Source: Candidatus Freyrarchaeum guaymasense
GTDB lineage: Archaea > Asgardarchaeota > Jordarchaeia > Jordarchaeales > Freyrarchaeaceae
Assembly: GCA_030587405.1 (NCBI GenBank)
Contig: JAUQZD010000068.1
Span: 1-15,585, forward strand
Length of the DNA: 15,585 nucleotides
Direction: 5' to 3'
Shown here: positions 14,060 through 15,585 of the stretch, one piece after another
Layout of the letters: each line of letters opens with the position of its first letter
How positions within the stretch are numbered: position 1 is the first letter of the stretch
The notes under the pieces: model-generated
Told to the model about the DNA's origin: nothing
Databases searched by the model: none
Seen by the model: the letters and a program-made list of their open reading frames with translations, nothing else
Program-made: the position numbers and the translations under genes

Positions 14060-14145
14060 AAAACGATCCCTCCATTCCTCACGAACCGAGCAGGCAGAAG
14101 ACACCTCCCTTAAGATCTAAGCAAGTTCCAAATATCACCCATCGC

Positions 14146-14155
14146 CTTTTTATGG
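14146..14155 (-). promoter_or_regulatory. TATA box of the SDR gene
   Basis: Minus-strand CCATAAAAAG. It gives a start of RNA about 20 bases before GTG 14104 and about 65 before ATG 14059. Confidence 0.4.
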
Positions 14156-14172
14156 TTTATGCCCCACGCGGG

Positions 14173-14187
14173 TCGTTTGGGAAACGA
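14173..14187. repeat. 15-bp palindrome TCGTTTGGGAAACGA in a divergent promoter region
   Basis: Perfect six-base arms around a GGG centre, between the divergent SDR and CocE-like genes, just upstream of the SDR TATA box. Operator-like in position; function inferred only. Confidence 0.5.
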
Positions 14188-14280
14188 TTAAAAAGAGGCT
14201 CTTCTAGAAGGCCACACCATCCCTCACGTCACACCACATTGATTGAAGGGGTGATCCTAAGTACGCCCTTTGACGGCAAG

Positions 14281-14290
14281 CTTATATTCT
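14281..14290 (+). promoter_or_regulatory. TATA box of the CocE-like hydrolase gene
   Basis: CTTATATTCT about 35-44 bases before GTG 14325. Confidence 0.45.
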
Positions 14291-14298
14291 AGTTATAC

Positions 14299-14318
14299 CC
14301 CTCCTGTGAATAGGAGGG
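14299..14318 (+). promoter_or_regulatory. Inverted repeat whose right arm is the Shine-Dalgarno sequence
   Basis: CCCTCCT (14299-14305), six-base spacer, AGGAGGG (14312-14318), perfect over seven pairs. The right arm is the ribosome site of GTG 14325. If the whole repeat is in the mRNA, the hairpin would hide the ribosome site. From the TATA position, however, RNA may begin inside the repeat, in which case it would be a DNA operator near the start of transcription. Confidence 0.55.
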
Positions 14319-14324
14319 AGAGGT

Positions 14325-15585
14325 GTGAAGGCTAAGGAAGACGTCCTAGTTGAAGTGCGTGATGGTGTAGAGCTATCAGTAGACGTGTACCTGCCTGACG
14401 GGGACGGGCCGTGGCCTGTAGTGCTCAACTGCTACCCTTACCACAAGGACGCACTTCTCCAGCGGACGCTCTACCCGCTGTTCAAGAGATTTACAGGGAG
14501 TGGCTATGCCTACGTTGTCGCCGACTGCCGTGGTACGGGGGCGTCTGGCGGCGTAACACGTGGACCCCTCGACTGCTTGAACGGAGACGACCTTTACGAC
14601 CTAATTGAGTGGTGTGGAAGCCAAGATTGGAGTGACGGTAACGTTGGAATGTGGGGTTCATCCTATGGGGGCATGACCTCCCTAAAGGCGGCGACGGTGA
14701 AGCCTCCAAGCCTCAAAGCCATAGTGCCCATCATGGCTCCTTCCTACTTCTACCAGCTGGCGTTTCCAGGCGGCTTACTGAACATGCTTGGGTTATGTGG
14801 TGCGTGGCTTGCCCTCATGAACGTGATGAACCTTACACCGCCACTGCGATTGGATAAGGAAGGAAGATGGAAGAGGATTTGGGAGGAGCACCTGGAGAGC
14901 TTCGTCCCATACTTAACCGTCGGGCTTGAACATCCAACCTACGACGACTACTGGAAAAGCCGCGAAATACCGTTAGAACTCATTGAAACCCCCATCTACG
15001 TGATCGAGGGATGGTATACTTTCTCGGTTCCAGATGCTATCGCCCAGTACCAGCTGGCTAAGGGCCCCAAGAAGCTGCTCGTCGGCCCATGGACGCACTT
15101 CGACCCTAACATGTGCGGCATAGAGCCGATAGATCACCTTTACGAGGTAACCAGATGGTTCGACTACTGGCTTAAGGGAGAGGAAAACGGTGTAATGGAT
15201 GAGCCGCCCGTAACAATCTGCGTGCTGGGGAGCTACGAGTGGAAGTATGAGAATGAGTGGCCAATAAGCAGGGCTCAGACGAGGACGTATTACTTAAGTG
15301 GGGACGGCCGCCTCCTAGACGCACCTCCAGCATCAGAATCCGAGATACCGTACAAGTATGATCCCTCAACGGGGATAACCGCCGGGCTGAAAACCGTTTT
15401 CCCGTTGGGGATAGACTACCCGAAGGATCAAAGGTATGATGACTCGCACTCTCTCACCTTCGACAGCGACCCATTAGACAGCGACGTTGAAGTTACAGGT
15501 GAGCCAGAGCTAACCCTTACGGTTTCATCAGACGCGAAGGACATAGGGCTTGTAGCGAAGATCTGTGACGTCGCCCCAGACCGGT
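14325..15585 (+). CDS. CocE/NonD family (S15) serine hydrolase, partial
   Basis: Open from GTG 14325 to the right edge (420 codons, no stop), with GGAGGG six bases before the start. The N-terminus has the beta-strand lead VRDGVELSVDVYLPDGDGPWPVVL; CYPYHKD (36-42) matches the R-x-PY-x-K oxyanion segment; DCRGTGASGG (67-76); then the nucleophile S113 in MWGSSYGGM (109-117); and H258 in LLVGPWTHFD. The jelly-roll C-terminal domain begins near 300 and is cut at the edge. Family members (~550-600 residues) hydrolyse esters, amides or X-Pro peptides. The acidic triad residue normally follows W-Y (WYD); here the segment reads EGWYTFSVPDA, so T232 takes that place and D237 is the nearest acid. No signal peptide, so cytoplasmic. 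It diverges from the SDR gene. The family is clear; the substrate unknown. Confidence 0.88.
   Translation, partial: MKAKEDVLVEVRDGVELSVDVYLPDGDGPWPVVLNCYPYHKDALLQRTLYPLFKRFTGSGYAYVVADCRGTGASGGVTRGPLDCLNGDDLYDLIEWCGSQDWSDGNVGMWGSSYGGMTSLKAATVKPPSLKAIVPIMAPSYFYQLAFPGGLLNMLGLCGAWLALMNVMNLTPPLRLDKEGRWKRIWEEHLESFVPYLTVGLEHPTYDDYWKSREIPLELIETPIYVIEGWYTFSVPDAIAQYQLAKGPKKLLVGPWTHFDPNMCGIEPIDHLYEVTRWFDYWLKGEENGVMDEPPVTICVLGSYEWKYENEWPISRAQTRTYYLSGDGRLLDAPPASESEIPYKYDPSTGITAGLKTVFPLGIDYPKDQRYDDSHSLTFDSDPLDSDVEVTGEPELTLTVSSDAKDIGLVAKICDVAPDR

Noticed and set aside
1..15585. CRISPR array, transposase, integrase or terminal repeats of an insertion element
   Set aside because: No regularly spaced repeats and no transposase- or integrase-like protein were seen in any frame.

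Overview
The window looks archaeal, most likely from an uncultivated member of the Thermoproteota (TACK) side; I cannot name a lineage. The signs are: TATA-like boxes (for example ATTTAAAG, TTTAAATA) about 35-45 bases before most first genes; strong GGAGG-type ribosome sites next to GTG and TTG starts; heavy AGG and ATA codon use; a DUF3782-type coiled-coil/PD-(D/E)XK protein; and the remains of a diphthine-ammonia-ligase (Dph6/ATP_bind_4) type gene, a family found in archaea and eukaryotes.

Left part (1-3138, + strand): a tight operon with the C-terminal end of a thiamine-diphosphate enzyme, a DegT-family PLP aminotransferase and an FGGY sugar/polyol kinase. The kinase start overlaps the aminotransferase stop in a GTGA tetranucleotide. 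Together they suggest metabolism of a keto-sugar, amino-sugar or cyclitol, but the substrate cannot be read from sequence.

Centre left (3428-6808, + strand): three single genes, each with its own promoter-like sequence. They encode a Cys-rich protein resembling the L-2-amino-thiazoline-4-carboxylate hydrolase family, a C_GCAxxG_C_C family putative redox protein, and a uroporphyrinogen-decarboxylase-fold (URO-D, MtaA/MtbA-like) methyltransferase. Between the first two is an 816-base stretch that seems to hold decayed coding sequence, including a hydrophobic segment on the minus strand.

Centre (6838-10384): a canonical thiolase on the minus strand is followed on the same strand by a clear pseudogene of the Dph6/ATP_bind_4 family, readable only by changing frame several times. 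Divergent from the thiolase is an HdrD-like protein with two 4Fe-4S motifs and two CCG domains.

Right part (10713-15585): a DUF3782-like nuclease-fold gene with a striking internal switch in base composition; a convergent 12-TM-like membrane protein of no family I recognise; a short-chain dehydrogenase; and, running off the right edge, a CocE/NonD (S15) type serine hydrolase with a GTG start. Thiolase, dehydrogenase, HdrD-like protein, membrane protein and hydrolase would fit uptake and oxidation of organic acids or esters, but that is inference. Several perfect inverted repeats stand in the intergenic regions: a GTGAA-N6-TTCAC element on each side of the DUF3782 gene, two abutting hairpins, and a hairpin over the hydrolase Shine-Dalgarno sequence. 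I found no CRISPR array, tRNA, rRNA, insertion sequence or origin.
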